Origin: an uncultured Acetobacteraceae bacterium
GTDB taxonomy: Bacteria > Pseudomonadota > Alphaproteobacteria > Acetobacterales > Acetobacteraceae
NCBI GenBank assembly: GCA_946476985.1
Contig: CAMKWS010000003.1
Location: 62,001-126,000 of the forward strand
Length of the DNA stretch: 64,000 nucleotides
Direction of reading: 5' to 3'
Both the position numbers and the translations under genes were made by a program. Of this stretch, positions 56,774 through 64,000 are shown one piece after another (the first letter of the stretch is position 1; every line of letters begins with the position of its first letter). Below the pieces are notes generated by a model, which ran no database searches, was not told the origin of the DNA, and worked only from the letters and a program-made list of their open reading frames with translations.

Positions 56774-58354
56774 CTAATGGTGTCCCTTGCCAACAACACG
56801 TCCCATACGCTTTTCAGCCATACGCGCCAGCCTGACAAACGGTAGACCAACCAGAAGATAAGCCAACGCAATCAATAACCCTGTTCCGACATAATCATAA
56901 TATGTCGAAGAAAGACGAATATATGTCTGGCTTAACTCCGTTAACGTAATAACAGAGACCAAAGAGCTATCCTTAATCAAAGCAATAAAGTCATTCGTCA
57001 TCACTGGCACAACCGTCCGGAAAGCCTGTGGGACAATTACAAGACGCAATGCCTGCACATGCGTCATATTTAGCGCAATAGCTGCCTCGCTCTGTCCCCG
57101 CGGCACAGAAGCCAACCCTGCTCGATAATTCTCCGCTTCATAGGCGGCATAATTCAACCCAAGAGCAAGAACCCCCGCCACGAAGGGCGAAAGCCGTACT
57201 CCAAACGCAGGTAAACCATAGAAGATAAATAAAACTTGAATAAGCAAAGGTGTTCCACGAACAACCTCAACATACAATCCCGCACCCCAGCGTAAAGGCG
57301 CCGTGCCATAAGCTCGTGCCAATGCAAGCAAAAGCCCCAGCCCTACAGCTAACACCATCGCCAAAGCAGAGACGCCCAGCGTCATCATCGCCCCACGAAA
57401 AATCAACGGCAAAAAGCTTACATAGCGTTGCATCATGGCATGAACACTACTGCCAGACATACGCTCCATCGTGGCACGATAATCTTCCCACGCTGTTGGC
57501 GGAGGCATAGGGCCTGCCTGTTCCCCCATATAATCAGCCATATATGGCGTCCATAAATTCCAGCGCGCTAGAATACGATAAAGCGTGCCGTCTTTTATGA
57601 GAGCCCCCAAAGCCTGGTCTACAGCATCTCTCAGCCTTGGATTCGTCTTAGAGAAAGCAATGCCATAAGCTACACGCCCAATAGGCTCCCCCACAATTTG
57701 CAACTCATTGGACGTGTAATAAAGGGCTATTGGCTCATCAATTAAGATCGCATCTAGCCGCCCATTCTTCAAATCTGAAAACAGATTTGTTTCTTCATCA
57801 TAAGAGCGTACATCATGAGCATCGTGAGCCAATAACAACCGCTCTGCAGATGTATTTTTAATCGTCCCCACAACATGCCCATGCAGAGCCGTCAGGCTCA
57901 TTGGACCTCGTTCCCCTTTTCGAAGAACAATTCTATCCACCGTCACATAATAAGGGCGGCTAAAAAGCACCGCTGCCTTATGCTCTGGCGTCATCTCAAT
58001 TCCATCAATGACCATGGCATAAAGCCCACGAGCAAGCCCGGGAATAAGACCATCCCATCCATTCTGCACAAAACGTGCATTCCGCCCTAGTTGGGTGCCA
58101 ATAGCCTGCATTAACTCATATTCAAAGCCGGTAATACGTCCCTCATGTGCAGGATCATGAAAGACATAAGGCACATTCGCCTCACCGTCTGAAGCCCAAG
58201 GTAAATCCTGACTGTCAACAGCCCCCGGCACCATAAAAGGGGCCGTTACCTCACGCTCGCTTGCCGTTGCGGCATAACCAGCCCCAGCGCATAACAATCC
58301 AGTACAAAACGTGAACAGTATCGCGGCATGTCTCATGAGCGCACCCATCTTCAT
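56774..58354 (-). CDS. Amino-acid ABC transporter, substrate-binding protein fused to permease
   Basis: A 526-residue fusion. A signal peptide (to about residue 28) leads into a family 3 periplasmic binding domain (about 50-275; FEYELMQAIGTQLG, GIAFSKTNPRLRDAVDQAL). A BPD permease domain (about 310-515) follows, with the ATPase-contacting EAA loop in ENYRAGLASVPRGQSEAAIALNM. Polar amino acids such as glutamine or histidine are the likely cargo. It begins directly after the ATPase gene stop (TAAATG), with GAGGA 9-13 bases upstream. Such fusions are known in GlnPQ-type importers. Confidence 0.93.
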   Translation of the reverse strand: MKMGALMRHAAILFTFCTGLLCAGAGYAATASEREVTAPFMVPGAVDSQDLPWASDGEANVPYVFHDPAHEGRITGFEYELMQAIGTQLGRNARFVQNGWDGLIPGLARGLYAMVIDGIEMTPEHKAAVLFSRPYYVTVDRIVLRKGERGPMSLTALHGHVVGTIKNTSAERLLLAHDAHDVRSYDEETNLFSDLKNGRLDAILIDEPIALYYTSNELQIVGEPIGRVAYGIAFSKTNPRLRDAVDQALGALIKDGTLYRILARWNLWTPYMADYMGEQAGPMPPPTAWEDYRATMERMSGSSVHAMMQRYVSFLPLIFRGAMMTLGVSALAMVLAVGLGLLLALARAYGTAPLRWGAGLYVEVVRGTPLLIQVLFIFYGLPAFGVRLSPFVAGVLALGLNYAAYEAENYRAGLASVPRGQSEAAIALNMTHVQALRLVIVPQAFRTVVPVMTNDFIALIKDSSLVSVITLTELSQTYIRLSSTYYDYVGTGLLIALAYLLVGLPFVRLARMAEKRMGRVVGKGHH

Positions 58355-59131
58355 TTAAAGTAGCGTCCTCAAAAAGCGCCGTGTCCCCGGCTCACGCGGA
58401 TTGGCAAAAATTACGTCTGGGTCACCACTCTCAACAATCTGCCCAGCTTCTAAAAACAACACCCGATCAGAGGCTGCACGGGCAAAACGCATATCATGTG
58501 TCACAACCAGCTGCGTCATTCCTTCACGATCCAGAGCCCTCATAACTGAGAGCACTTCTTCAGAGAGTTCCGGATCTAATGCAGATGTTGGCTCATCATA
58601 TAACATCACAGACGGCTTCATAGCCAAAGCACGTGCAATAGCGGCACGTTGCTGCTGCCCGCCGGAAAGACGGTCTGGGTACCGCTCTTTTACCGCCGCA
58701 AGCCCTACCTTCTCTAACAAGCTACAAGCTATCGCTCGAGCTTCATCTTCACCTATGCGCTTCACTTGCATCGGTGCCAACATCACATTCTCAAGCACGG
58801 TACGGTGCGGAAACAGATTAAACGACTGGAATACCATCCCAACATGCGCTCTTAAACGATGAGCCTGCACTTCGTCTGAACGCCGCCAATGTCGGGCACT
58901 CGCTACTGTAACATCCTCAACACGCACTGTACCTTCATCGGGATGCTCTAAGAAATTCAGGCAGCGCAAAAAGGTCGACTTCCCACAGCCTGAGGGGCCG
59001 ATGATAGAAATCAACTCACCACGTTCAACATCCAGCGAAACCCCTCGGAGAATCTCATGCCCTCCGAAGGACTTGGCGATACCGGTCGCCTGAAGCACCA
59101 AGTCAGTCAGTTCTGAATATCCTTGCCGCAC
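58355..59131 (-). CDS. Amino-acid ABC transporter ATP-binding protein (GlnQ/HisP-like)
   Basis: A 258-residue ABC ATPase. Walker A is GPSGCGKST, the signature LSGGQQQR, and Walker B VMLYDEPTSALDPE, followed by the switch histidine in VVTHDM. FLRCLNFLEHPDEGTV is typical of the polar amino-acid uptake group. It starts with GTG; a downstream TTG/GTG is possible. It pairs with the fused binding protein/permease that follows without a gap, giving a complete two-gene importer. Confidence 0.94.
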   Translation of the reverse strand: MRQGYSELTDLVLQATGIAKSFGGHEILRGVSLDVERGELISIIGPSGCGKSTFLRCLNFLEHPDEGTVRVEDVTVASARHWRRSDEVQAHRLRAHVGMVFQSFNLFPHRTVLENVMLAPMQVKRIGEDEARAIACSLLEKVGLAAVKERYPDRLSGGQQQRAAIARALAMKPSVMLYDEPTSALDPELSEEVLSVMRALDREGMTQLVVTHDMRFARAASDRVLFLEAGQIVESGDPDVIFANPREPGTRRFLRTLL

Positions 59132-59330
59132 GCTGCAACACAGAGTCCTGCCCTACAGTCATTCACCATTACGCCTTCATAAACACAAGCACCCTTTAAG
59201 AGAAACACCCTTTTATGTATTTTCTTCCTATAAACCCTTTCTTTTCCTCACAATAACCTTACCTCCCACCCGAACACCCTTCTTCGCCCTCTAAAATGGG
59301 CCTTTCCATACTTCATGTGAAACAATTTCC

Positions 59331-60752
59331 ATGGCCCTACCCCCTCCCTCCACTTCATCACTCTTGCCTGAAGATGATTCAGGCACATCAGCAGCAAAAA
59401 CCGCAGCAGCCTTAGAAGCACATCACACAGCACCTCTTTTAGAACTTCAGAACATCCAACTAAGCCGTGCCGGACGAAATATTTTAAAAAATATTTCCCT
59501 CACGCTTCATCCCGGAGAGTGCCTCATCCTTACCGGACCTAACGGCTCTGGCAAAAGCTCGCTTCTCCGTATGATAGCTCATTTATGCCCTCCCTCAGAC
59601 GGAAGTGTACAATGCTATAGTCCTTTCGAATGGTTGGGCCCCGATAATGCCCTCAAACCCACACTCACCGTGGAACAAAATCTCTGTCTTCTAAAAGATT
59701 ATCCCCTTACAGAGCTCCACACAGCACTCAATACCCTTAAGCTGGCTCGCTTTATCAACACACCTATTCGCCTTTTGTCATTAGGGCAGAAACGTCGAGT
59801 CGCATTTACACGTCTTCTTCTCTCCAAAGCTCCCTTATGGCTTCTAGATGAACCCGCCAATGGCCTAGATGCACAAAGCCGCTCCCTCTTGGAGAGCCTT
59901 ATTTCCCAGCATCTCCAAAAAGGTGGTGCTGTTGTGATGGCATCACATACGCCTCTCAACACCCCCTACAGCTATATTCTTACATTCACACCACCAGAGA
60001 CGCCGACCCTACCCACCACAACACACATTATCCCCCCTACCAACACACCTCATCACTCCTCACATTCCGCCACATCACATCCCTCTTCCTCCCTCCTTCC
60101 GCTTACGGCACTCATCAAACGGGAATTATTTTTAACCCTCCGCCACGGGGCCGAGACACTAGCAGCAATGCTATTTCTGCTAATATGCAGCGCCTTATTC
60201 CCCCTCGCATTAGGTCCTAACGACATCTTACTTCAACAAGCAGGTGGAGGTATTTTATGGGTATGCGCCCTTCTAACCTGTCTTCTTCCTCTTGAACGCC
60301 TCTATAATGCAGATGCAGATGATGGCTCACTAGAACTCTTGCATGTGCATTCCTCAGCCATGCCTATTGCTCTAGGAAAAATCATCACTCATTGGCTCGT
60401 CAGTGGCTTACCTATTGTGCTCCTTACCCCCCTCCTGAGCCTCTTCTTTCATCTCTCAACCAACATCATTCCAACATTCATGCTGAGCCTAACTCTAGGC
60501 AGCATGACACTCTCCCTGATCGGAGGGATGACAGCTGCACTAACACTCGGCGCACGCCGCAACAGCCTGCTTCTTCCTATCCTGACATTACCGCTCATGA
60601 CGCCAAGTCTGATTTTCGGCGTCCTTACCACCACCACTACAAGTGGTACCTCCCCGGCATCCAATATGAGTCTTCTTGCAGCCTTCTTCTGCCTTGCCCT
60701 TCCTATCTGCCCTTTCCTGGCAGGAGTAGCTTTAAAAGACGCACAGCATTAA
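59331..60752 (+). CDS. ccmA: Fused heme exporter CcmA-CcmB (ATPase and membrane subunit in one chain)
   Basis: A 473-residue protein combining two System I subunits. Residues about 36-219 are a CcmA-type ABC ATPase: Walker A GPNGSGKSS (69-77), signature LSLGQKRRV (149-157), Walker B LWLLDEP (169-175). A Pro/Thr/Ser/His-rich linker (about 220-254) leads to a CcmB membrane domain (255-473) with six hydrophobic segments and the CcmB blocks LIKREL, ALFPLALGPN and DDGSLELL. CcmAB powers release of holo-CcmE from CcmCD. The N-terminal 35 residues are low-complexity; no clear SD. The frame is open throughout. It is isolated from the other ccm genes by about 48 kb. Confidence 0.9.
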   Translation: MALPPPSTSSLLPEDDSGTSAAKTAAALEAHHTAPLLELQNIQLSRAGRNILKNISLTLHPGECLILTGPNGSGKSSLLRMIAHLCPPSDGSVQCYSPFEWLGPDNALKPTLTVEQNLCLLKDYPLTELHTALNTLKLARFINTPIRLLSLGQKRRVAFTRLLLSKAPLWLLDEPANGLDAQSRSLLESLISQHLQKGGAVVMASHTPLNTPYSYILTFTPPETPTLPTTTHIIPPTNTPHHSSHSATSHPSSSLLPLTALIKRELFLTLRHGAETLAAMLFLLICSALFPLALGPNDILLQQAGGGILWVCALLTCLLPLERLYNADADDGSLELLHVHSSAMPIALGKIITHWLVSGLPIVLLTPLLSLFFHLSTNIIPTFMLSLTLGSMTLSLIGGMTAALTLGARRNSLLLPILTLPLMTPSLIFGVLTTTTTSGTSPASNMSLLAAFFCLALPICPFLAGVALKDAQH

Positions 60753-60777
60753 AAGCTCCCCCTCCCATGACACCATA

Positions 60778-60810
60778 AAAAAACCGCCCTCTCTAAAGAG
60801 GGCGGTTTTT
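60778..60810. terminator. Bidirectional terminator after ccmAB
   Basis: ACCGCCCTCT (60783-60792), loop CTAA, AGAGGGCGGT (60797-60806), then T. The left A-run serves accC, ending at 60853 on the other strand. Confidence 0.93.
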
Positions 60811-60852
60811 AAACGATAGCCACAAAATACAACCACCTAGATGATCAAGACT

Positions 60853-62208
60853 TTAAGCCTTATCTTCCTGTAGCTTCGCCACAAAGTTTTCTAACCAATG
60901 AATGGTATAGTCACCTTTCTGGAAGCTTGGTTCTTCCAGAATCTTCTGATGCAACGGAATAACCGTCTTCACACCTTCAACCACACACTCGGTTAGAGCG
61001 CGTTGCATACGCGTAATCGCTTCAGCACGTGTTGGCGCATAAACGATCAACTTTGCAATCATACTGTCATAATAAGGCGGCACCTTATATCCAGCAAAGA
61101 GAGCACTATCGATACGCACTCCAAGCCCACCCGGCGCATGAAAAACGTTAATCGTACCAGGGTTTGGTGCAAATGTGTCTGGATCCTCAGCGTTGATACG
61201 ACATTCAATCGCATGGCCAGACATCACAATGTCATCTTGCTTGTAGCTAAGCTTCTCACCCGCAGCGACGCGGATCTGCTCACGCACAAGGTCTACACCG
61301 CACACCATCTCGGTAACAGGATGTTCCACCTGCAAACGAGTGTTCATTTCAATAAAACAGAACTGCCCGTCCTGATACAAGAACTCCAACGTCCCTGCAT
61401 TGCGATATCCCATACGAGACAACGCATCCGTGACTGTCTTACCAATCTCATTACGCTGTTCTTCTGTAATAACAGGAGACCCAGCCTCCTCAAGCAGCTT
61501 CTGGTGACGACGCTGCAAAGAACAATCACGCTCACCAAAATGGACAACATTACCGTGCGTGTCGCCCATGATCTGCAATTCAATATGGCGTGGCTTATCG
61601 AGATATTTCTCAAGATAAACTTCATCATTACCAAAAGCAGCACGAGCTTCAGTCCGCGCGACACTCCACGCTTCCTCAATCTCATCAGCCGTTTGGGCAA
61701 CTTTCATACCACGACCGCCACCACCAGCAGCAGCCTTAATCAACACCGGATAACCAACCTTAGCGGCAACCTCACGAGCCTCATCAAGACTTTTTAAAGC
61801 CCCATCAGACCCAGGCACCAGCGGAACGCCCAGCGCTTCCATGGTCGTTTTAGCGGTGATTTTATCACCCATCATACGGATATGTTCAGCGGTCGGGCCA
61901 ATAAACGCCAAACCATGCTCTTCTACCGTTTCGGCAAAATCCGCATTCTCAGAGAGGAAGCCATATCCAGGATGGATAGCCTCAGCCCCTGTGATGGTGG
62001 CTGCTGCAAGAATAGCCGCCACATTTAGGTAAGAATCACGAGAACTCGGCGGGCCAATACACACCGCCTCGTCCGCTAAACGCACATGCATAGCATCTGC
62101 ATCTGCTGTGGAATGCACAGCAACAGTCTTGATGCCCATCTCACGACAGGCACGCAAAACACGCAGAGCAATCTCGCCTCGATTGGCAATCAGGATTTTA
62201 GAAAACAT
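60853..62208 (-). CDS. accC: Acetyl-CoA carboxylase, biotin carboxylase subunit
   Basis: A 451-residue ATP-grasp enzyme carboxylating the biotin on AccB, the first half of malonyl-CoA formation. [20 protein letters not shown], the glycine-rich ATP loop [38 protein letters not shown] and [16 protein letters not shown] are all canonical. Length is normal. The ATG overlaps the accB stop (TAATG), so the two are coupled. Confidence 0.97.
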   Translation of the reverse strand: MFSKILIANRGEIALRVLRACREMGIKTVAVHSTADADAMHVRLADEAVCIGPPSSRDSYLNVAAILAAATITGAEAIHPGYGFLSENADFAETVEEHGLAFIGPTAEHIRMMGDKITAKTTMEALGVPLVPGSDGALKSLDEAREVAAKVGYPVLIKAAAGGGGRGMKVAQTADEIEEAWSVARTEARAAFGNDEVYLEKYLDKPRHIELQIMGDTHGNVVHFGERDCSLQRRHQKLLEEAGSPVITEEQRNEIGKTVTDALSRMGYRNAGTLEFLYQDGQFCFIEMNTRLQVEHPVTEMVCGVDLVREQIRVAAGEKLSYKQDDIVMSGHAIECRINAEDPDTFAPNPGTINVFHAPGGLGVRIDSALFAGYKVPPYYDSMIAKLIVYAPTRAEAITRMQRALTECVVEGVKTVIPLHQKILEEPSFQKGDYTIHWLENFVAKLQEDKA

Positions 62209-62666
62209 TACTCGATAATCGCCAGTGGTGCACCAAACTCAACCGGATCGCCAGACGCCACACAATAGCGGACCAATGTACCAGCACGTGGCGCCTTAAT
62301 CTGGTTAAATGTCTTCATCGCTTCGATCAGCATAATGGTCTGACCAGCAGCAACCTGTGCGCCTTCCTGCACAAAAGGCGGAGAAGACGGATCCGGCGTC
62401 AGGTAAGCTACCCCCACCATCGGACTTGGCACAGCACCAGGATGAGATGCCGGGTCAGCAGCGGCAGCCGGAGCTGCCTCACCAGCAGGAGCGGCAGCTG
62501 CAGCAACTGGAGCAGCTGCGACAGGGGCAGCAGCCTGAACAGTGACATTCCGGGCAACACGAAGGCGGTTATCACCCTCGGAAACTTCAATTTCGGTCAG
62601 ACCTGTATCCGTCAGGATATCGGCCAGCGCCCGAATGGCGTCCTTGTCCACGAGCATACGGCTCAT
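62208..62666 (-). CDS. accB: Acetyl-CoA carboxylase, biotin carboxyl carrier protein
   Basis: A 152-residue carrier. The N-terminal part (1-40) links to an Ala/Pro-rich flexible linker (about 44-75). The biotinyl domain carries the attachment lysine K118 in [14 protein letters not shown]; Thr-Phe-Asn replaces the common Met-Met-Asn after the Lys, as in other alphaproteobacteria. It overlaps aroQ (ATGA) and accC (TAATG), so all three are likely translated from one message. Confidence 0.96.
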   Translation of the reverse strand: MSRMLVDKDAIRALADILTDTGLTEIEVSEGDNRLRVARNVTVQAAAPVAAAPVAAAAAPAGEAAPAAAADPASHPGAVPSPMVGVAYLTPDPSSPPFVQEGAQVAAGQTIMLIEAMKTFNQIKAPRAGTLVRYCVASGDPVEFGAPLAIIE

Positions 62667-63130
62667 CCTTCATCCTCAATCATATCTGCCACCGCCTGTA
62701 AGGCATGGGCGTACCCGCGCACCCCCAACCCGCAAATCACACCGCGGGCCGCCTGGGAAACATATGTGTGATGACGAAATGCTTCCCGACGGTGAATGTT
62801 TGACATATGCACCTCAATTACCGGCAACTCAACCGCCAAAAGCGCATCGAGCAAGGCAATCGACGTGTGCCCATAGGCCGCAGGATTAATTACAATGCCA
62901 TTCGCACGGCCCCGACATTCCTGCACCCAAGACACAAGCTCCCCCTCAATGTTCGTCTGGCGGAAATCCACCGAAACATCCAACCGCTCAGCCGCCTGCA
63001 AACACAGCTGCTCCACATCATCCAGTGTCGCATCGCCATAAATCTCAGGCTGGCGTAAACCGAGCATATTTAAGTTGGGTCCATTAAGGACAACTATAAG
63101 AGGTCGCTTCATCCGAACGGCTGATAGCAT
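62663..63130 (-). CDS. aroQ: 3-dehydroquinate dehydratase, type II
   Basis: A 155-residue shikimate-pathway enzyme. VVLNGPNLNMLGLRQPEIYG holds the catalytic Tyr region, NPAAYGHTSIALLDAL and EVHMSNIHRREAFRHH (catalytic His) follow. The ATG at 63130 has AGGGAAG 7 bases upstream and fits a promoter whose start lies near 63150; the ATG at 63112 gives the shortest family-like form. A longer start at 63244 lies upstream of that promoter and is rejected. aroQ-accB-accC is the order seen in many proteobacteria. Confidence 0.94.
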   Translation of the reverse strand: MLSAVRMKRPLIVVLNGPNLNMLGLRQPEIYGDATLDDVEQLCLQAAERLDVSVDFRQTNIEGELVSWVQECRGRANGIVINPAAYGHTSIALLDALLAVELPVIEVHMSNIHRREAFRHHTYVSQAARGVICGLGVRGYAHALQAVADMIEDEG

Positions 63131-63156
63131 TTTCATCTTCCCTAGGTAAAGGTACT

Positions 63157-63186
63157 CTATCACAGGACAATAACTAAAAAGGTCAA
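63157..63186 (-). promoter_or_regulatory. Predicted promoter of aroQ-accB-accC
   Basis: Minus strand TTGACC (63186-63181), 18 bases, TGATAG (63162-63157). Five and four of six consensus matches. Transcription would start about 20 bases before the aroQ ATG. Confidence 0.45.
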
Positions 63187-63331
63187 AACAGTCCTTTTTA
63201 TCATCCAACCACCACACCGAATCCGGCTCAGCAATCGCAGACAACCACGCTATACCTCACATGTCTCCCTCGCCAGATAAAAGAGCCTCCCTAAAAAATG
63301 CTTCCCATTCCTCTCAAAAAACAACCAAAGT

Positions 63332-63349
63332 GTGTCTTTTAAAAGACAC
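63332..63349 (-). terminator. Palindromic hairpin after the YihY gene
   Basis: GTGTCTTTTAAAAGACAC (perfect palindrome, usable stem 7 bp with TTAA loop) abuts the TAG stop. T-rich sequence (TTGTTTTTT) lies 4-12 bases beyond on the minus strand. Confidence 0.5.
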
Positions 63350-64000
63350 CTATTTATCCAAAATCCCCATTTCTTTGCGAATTGTTAGCCGGTACCCTCG
63401 TTCTTCAATCTCCGCATTTAATACGGCTCCAAAAAGCACCACATAAGCACTGACAAACAGCCACATCATCACTACAGCCACTGTCCCGAAAGGACCATAA
63501 GTCGTACTGTAGCTTGCGATATACGTAACGTACCATGAAAACCCAAAAGAAACGGCGACCCACAATAATGTCGCCACAAAAGCCCCCGGGAAAATCCACC
63601 GCCAGCACGTCCATCGCTCTCTACAAGGCGCAATACGATAAAGAAGAATCACCGCAGTAAACACAAAGAGCAACATAATAGCTGGAGCCAGCCAATGCAC
63701 TAAAACAGGTGTCCCCCTCTCCAACAGGAAGTGCAGTGAGGGGGGGATGTTTTCTGCTGTTACACCGACATAGCTAAAATAATGCGGCAAGTAATCTACC
63801 AAAGCAGGCGCTGCCACCATCAGAGCTAGCGTCAAACACGCGCCAATAATCGCCATGACAGTTGTGCCAACAGCCAACCATTGGAAATGCCAGAAGCCTC
63901 GCGTTTCTTTCGCATGATAAACCAAATTCAACGCTGAAAGAATCGACTTACTACTTGTCGTAATCGACCAAAACGCTACAGCCAAAGAAAATACCAAACG
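63350..64000 (-). CDS. YihY/BrkB family inner-membrane protein, 5' end outside window
   Basis: At least 216 residues of a polytopic membrane protein; the frame is open to the right edge, so the N-terminus is missing. FWSITTSSKSILSALNLVYH, the block ETRGFWHFQWLAVG, then PGAFVATLLWVAVSFGFSWYVTYIASYSTTYGP-type sequence and VVMMWLFVSAYVVLFGAVLNAEIE are typical of YihY/BrkB. The name derives from Bordetella BrkB (serum resistance), while E. coli YihY was once misnamed RNase BN. The function is unknown. Confidence 0.92.
   Translation of the reverse strand, partial: RLVFSLAVAFWSITTSSKSILSALNLVYHAKETRGFWHFQWLAVGTTVMAIIGACLTLALMVAAPALVDYLPHYFSYVGVTAENIPPSLHFLLERGTPVLVHWLAPAIMLLFVFTAVILLYRIAPCRERWTCWRWIFPGAFVATLLWVAVSFGFSWYVTYIASYSTTYGPFGTVAVVMMWLFVSAYVVLFGAVLNAEIEERGYRLTIRKEMGILDK

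Noticed and set aside
61003-61797. 264-codon plus-strand frame inside accC
   Set aside because: Antisense to canonical biotin carboxylase motifs; composition is that of a reverse frame.
1-64000. CRISPR arrays, insertion sequences, prophage genes, tRNA or rRNA
   Set aside because: No repeated direct units with spacers, no transposase or integrase motif, and no tRNA T-loop/CCA pattern were seen while reading both strands.

Overview
The window looks like chromosomal DNA from an acetic acid bacterium (Alphaproteobacteria, Acetobacteraceae). Supporting evidence is the Shemin-type 5-aminolevulinate synthase (HemA), the order rimP-nusA-ylxR-infB-rbfA-truB-rpsO-pnp, System I (Ccm) cytochrome c maturation, NAD-malic enzyme next to class II fumarase, a Kup potassium transporter, and several small families typical of this group (DUF1489, DUF2272, EcsC-like). 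Base composition appears moderate, lower than in Gluconobacter, so a relative such as Saccharibacter or Neokomagataea is possible; the genus is inference. I saw no tRNA, rRNA, CRISPR array, insertion sequence, phage gene or replication origin.

Layout. 1-5.9 kb (mostly minus): partial AsmA/YhdP-like envelope protein, bcp, a secreted DUF4412-like protein, aat, an EcsC-family protein and an EVE-domain protein. 6.1-11.5 kb (plus): ccmC-D-E-F-G-H-I and a zinc-ribbon membrane protein. 11.6-14.8 kb: malic enzyme and fumarase. 14.8-17.3 kb (minus): purF, cvpA and a small unknown. 17.7-20.3 kb: a small secreted protein overlapping a two-partner-secretion (TpsB) outer-membrane transporter. 20.4-24.7 kb: hemA, an MFS transporter and a COG2509 flavoprotein. 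24.9-30.7 kb: two cation diffusion facilitators, a ClC exchanger, a WD40 protein and a His-rich CobW GTPase, which reads as a metal and ion homeostasis cluster. 30.8-31.0 kb: a probable structured RNA with its own promoter. 31-44 kb: mixed housekeeping genes (aldo/keto reductase, DUF2272, rhodanese, cysK, rsmB, PLPBP, kup, hemW, DUF1489, a TIM barrel, pdxH, a nitronate monooxygenase-like protein).

44-53.7 kb (minus) is the transcription/translation operon rimP-nusA-ylxR-infB-rbfA-truB-rpsO-pnp. It is preceded by a promoter-like sequence and an intrinsic-terminator-like hairpin, which suggests attenuation. 53.9-56.8 kb (plus) is a three-gene cassette around a membrane-anchored, Clp-like AAA+ ATPase; the flanking genes are unrecognised membrane-anchored proteins. 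56.8-59.1 kb (minus) is an amino-acid ABC importer whose binding protein and permease are fused. 59.3-60.8 kb (plus) encodes CcmA and CcmB as a single fused polypeptide, about 50 kb from the other ccm genes. 60.9-63.1 kb (minus) is aroQ-accB-accC with a readable promoter, followed by a truncated YihY/BrkB gene at the window edge.

The least explained items are the AAA+ cassette (53881-56759), the structured RNA and palindrome (30806-31006), the CcmA-CcmB fusion, the rimP leader hairpin, and the TpsB transporter with a non-TpsA partner. Start codons were chosen from Shine-Dalgarno (SD) positions and family length; where the alternative is credible the entry says so.
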